A DNA stretch of 37,723 nt from Thermoplasmatota archaeon. GTDB lineage: Archaea; Thermoplasmatota; E2; DHVEG-1. Location of the stretch: NCBI GenBank assembly GCA_016936135.1, contig JAFGPP010000089.1, forward strand, positions 1-37,723, written 5' to 3'. Made by a program: the position numbers and the translations under genes. Below are positions 36,744-37,723 of the stretch, in pieces (the first letter of the stretch is position 1; every line of letters starts with the position of its first letter). The notes beneath the pieces are model-generated. The model worked only from the letters and a program-made list of their open reading frames with translations, did not search any database and was not told the origin of the DNA.

Positions 36744-37391
36744 ATGCAATTTAAGCATATTTCGTTACTATTTTCACTTTCATGTATGTTTCTCCTCTAT
36801 TTTATTTCAACTCTTACGCAACCAGTCTATATTGATATATATGAAATACAAAATTACGAGAATAAGGTAGTTACTACCCAGGGTCTTGTTAAAGAATATT
36901 ACAATACAAAATATGGAAATCTGATTATTTGTTTGACAGATAATTCTTCGTCAATTACAATTTTTTCTGAGGAAAATTTTGATTTAGAATTTGGAGACAA
37001 GATTCAAGTTACGGGAAAAGTTCAAAAATATGAAGACGAATGGGAAATTGTTGTGGACAGTAATCGAAATATTTGTCTAATTACCAAATGGGCGAATCTA
37101 TCTGTGCCAATATGGCAGGTCGCTCAAAATCCCGATAAATACGAAAATCTAAACATTAATGTGACCGGAATTGTCGACCTTGTTAATGACGATTATTTTT
37201 TCCTTAAAGACATCGAAAAAAATCATACGGTTATGGCCATATCAAATATTAACGTTAAAAAATTCATTGGTCAACAGGTTTGGGCAAAAGGGCGGTTGGA
37301 ATATTATAATGAGCAACTAATGTACAGGTTTTACGTTTCCCAAGATGTCAATTCCTTGGAATTAATACCGATTGGGAGTGAATATGATTGA
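36744..37391 (+). CDS. Membrane-anchored protein with two OB-fold domains
   Basis: This 215-residue protein starts with a hydrophobic anchor or signal (residues 6-26), then two beta-rich units of about 75 residues, each like a small OB fold of the tRNA_anti/helicase type: VVTTQGLVKEYYNTKYGNLIIC with FGDKIQVTGKVQKY, and INVTGIVDLVNDDYFFLKD with IGQQVWAKGRLEYY. The repeated pattern (G-x-V ... D-x-Q-V-x-x-x-G) supports duplication. N-x-S/T sites occur. The domains should lie outside the cytoplasm. The stop is overlapped by the TctA-like gene (8 bases). Ligand unknown: nucleic acid, glycan or ion are all possible for OB folds. Confidence 0.75.
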   Translation: MQFKHISLLFSLSCMFLLYFISTLTQPVYIDIYEIQNYENKVVTTQGLVKEYYNTKYGNLIICLTDNSSSITIFSEENFDLEFGDKIQVTGKVQKYEDEWEIVVDSNRNICLITKWANLSVPIWQVAQNPDKYENLNINVTGIVDLVNDDYFFLKDIEKNHTVMAISNINVKKFIGQQVWAKGRLEYYNEQLMYRFYVSQDVNSLELIPIGSEYD

Positions 37392-37723
37392 TCTGCTCTT
37401 GGTGTTGTTGTTTAGTTTTCTTGGTGTACTTACAGGAATTGCTACAGGGTTGCTGCCAGGTCTGCATGTCAACAATATTGCCTTAATCTTATTGTCAATG
37501 TCTGGTAGTGTCGTGCTTTCACTTAGTTTTCTTGTTAATTACGGTATTTCGGAAAATTTTATTCTGTTATTGCTTTGCGTTTACATTATAACTACTTCTC
37601 TGTCTCACACATTTCACGACACAATTCCAACTACTTTCCTGGGCGCTCCTGAAGAAGATACAGCATTGTCTGTTCTGCCTGCCCACTCCTTGTTATTAGA
37701 AGGAAAGGGATTTGAAGCGGTAG
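37384..37723 (+). CDS. TctA/DUF112-family membrane permease, cut by window end
   Basis: Only the first 113 codons are present. The N-terminal LGVLTGIATGLLPGLHVNNIALIL is the GxxxGxxPGxxxN signature of TctA-type (DUF112) permeases and their archaeal relatives. SHTFHDTIPTTFLGAPEEDTALSVLPAH matches the second conserved loop with the P-T-x-x-x-G-x-P-E/D pattern. The ATG overlaps the OB-fold gene by 8 bases, so they are coupled. No TctB or TctC-like gene precedes it. Substrate unknown. Confidence 0.85.
   Translation, partial: MIDLLLVLLFSFLGVLTGIATGLLPGLHVNNIALILLSMSGSVVLSLSFLVNYGISENFILLLLCVYIITTSLSHTFHDTIPTTFLGAPEEDTALSVLPAHSLLLEGKGFEAV

Overview
The window is archaeal chromosome. Orc1/Cdc6, Cdc48/VCP, Alba, NMD3, archaeal TruA, a fused ThiD-ThiN, winged-helix DUF2582 repeats and BRE/TATA-type promoters all point to Archaea. 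AT-rich DNA, an oxygen-sensitive indolepyruvate:ferredoxin oxidoreductase and several flavin/Fe-S NAD(P)H:ferredoxin modules suggest an anaerobic, amino-acid-using euryarchaeon. A Thermoplasmatota-type lineage is my best guess, but that is inference. I see no IS element, phage gene or CRISPR array.

Layout. 1-8.97 kb: tRNA-Leu(CAA), an EamA permease, a MetP/MetS-type Na+ symporter pair that seems to start on ATT codons, an exported rhodanese, an ABC exporter with a fused zinc ribbon, TruA, a Yip1-like membrane protein, NMD3 and a GNAT enzyme. 8.98-15.1 kb: iorBA, thiDN, alba with a clear promoter, SD and terminator, and pyrG.

15.2-29.6 kb is a redox/nitrogen island. On the minus strand, in transcription order, lie gdhA, a 1024-residue receiver/PPDK-N fusion protein, nfnA and nfnB. 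Diverging from gdhA is a four-gene operon: a NuoE-like subunit, a NuoF-like subunit fused to a GltD/NfnB-like flavoprotein, a NuoG-N/HydA-N-like Fe-S subunit with a Cys-rich tail, and a glutamate-synthase-like FMN protein without amidotransferase and 3Fe-4S parts. glnA follows. The first three operon genes look like a bifurcating HydABC/Bfu-type complex with a built-in NADPH site; the fourth may be a substrate module of unknown chemistry. With gdhA, glnA and classical NfnAB nearby, the island links ferredoxin, NADH and NADPH pools to glutamate/glutamine metabolism.

29.6-37.7 kb holds a DUF1624/HGSNAT-like membrane protein, a tandem DUF2582 protein, a two-gene HTH regulator operon, a gene-free stretch with RNA-like inverted repeats, orc1/cdc6, a probable replication origin (two inverted ORB-like elements around an AT-rich core at 33492-33686), a PRC-barrel protein in an operon with cdc48, and a membrane-anchored double OB-fold protein overlapping a TctA/DUF112-family permease cut by the window end.
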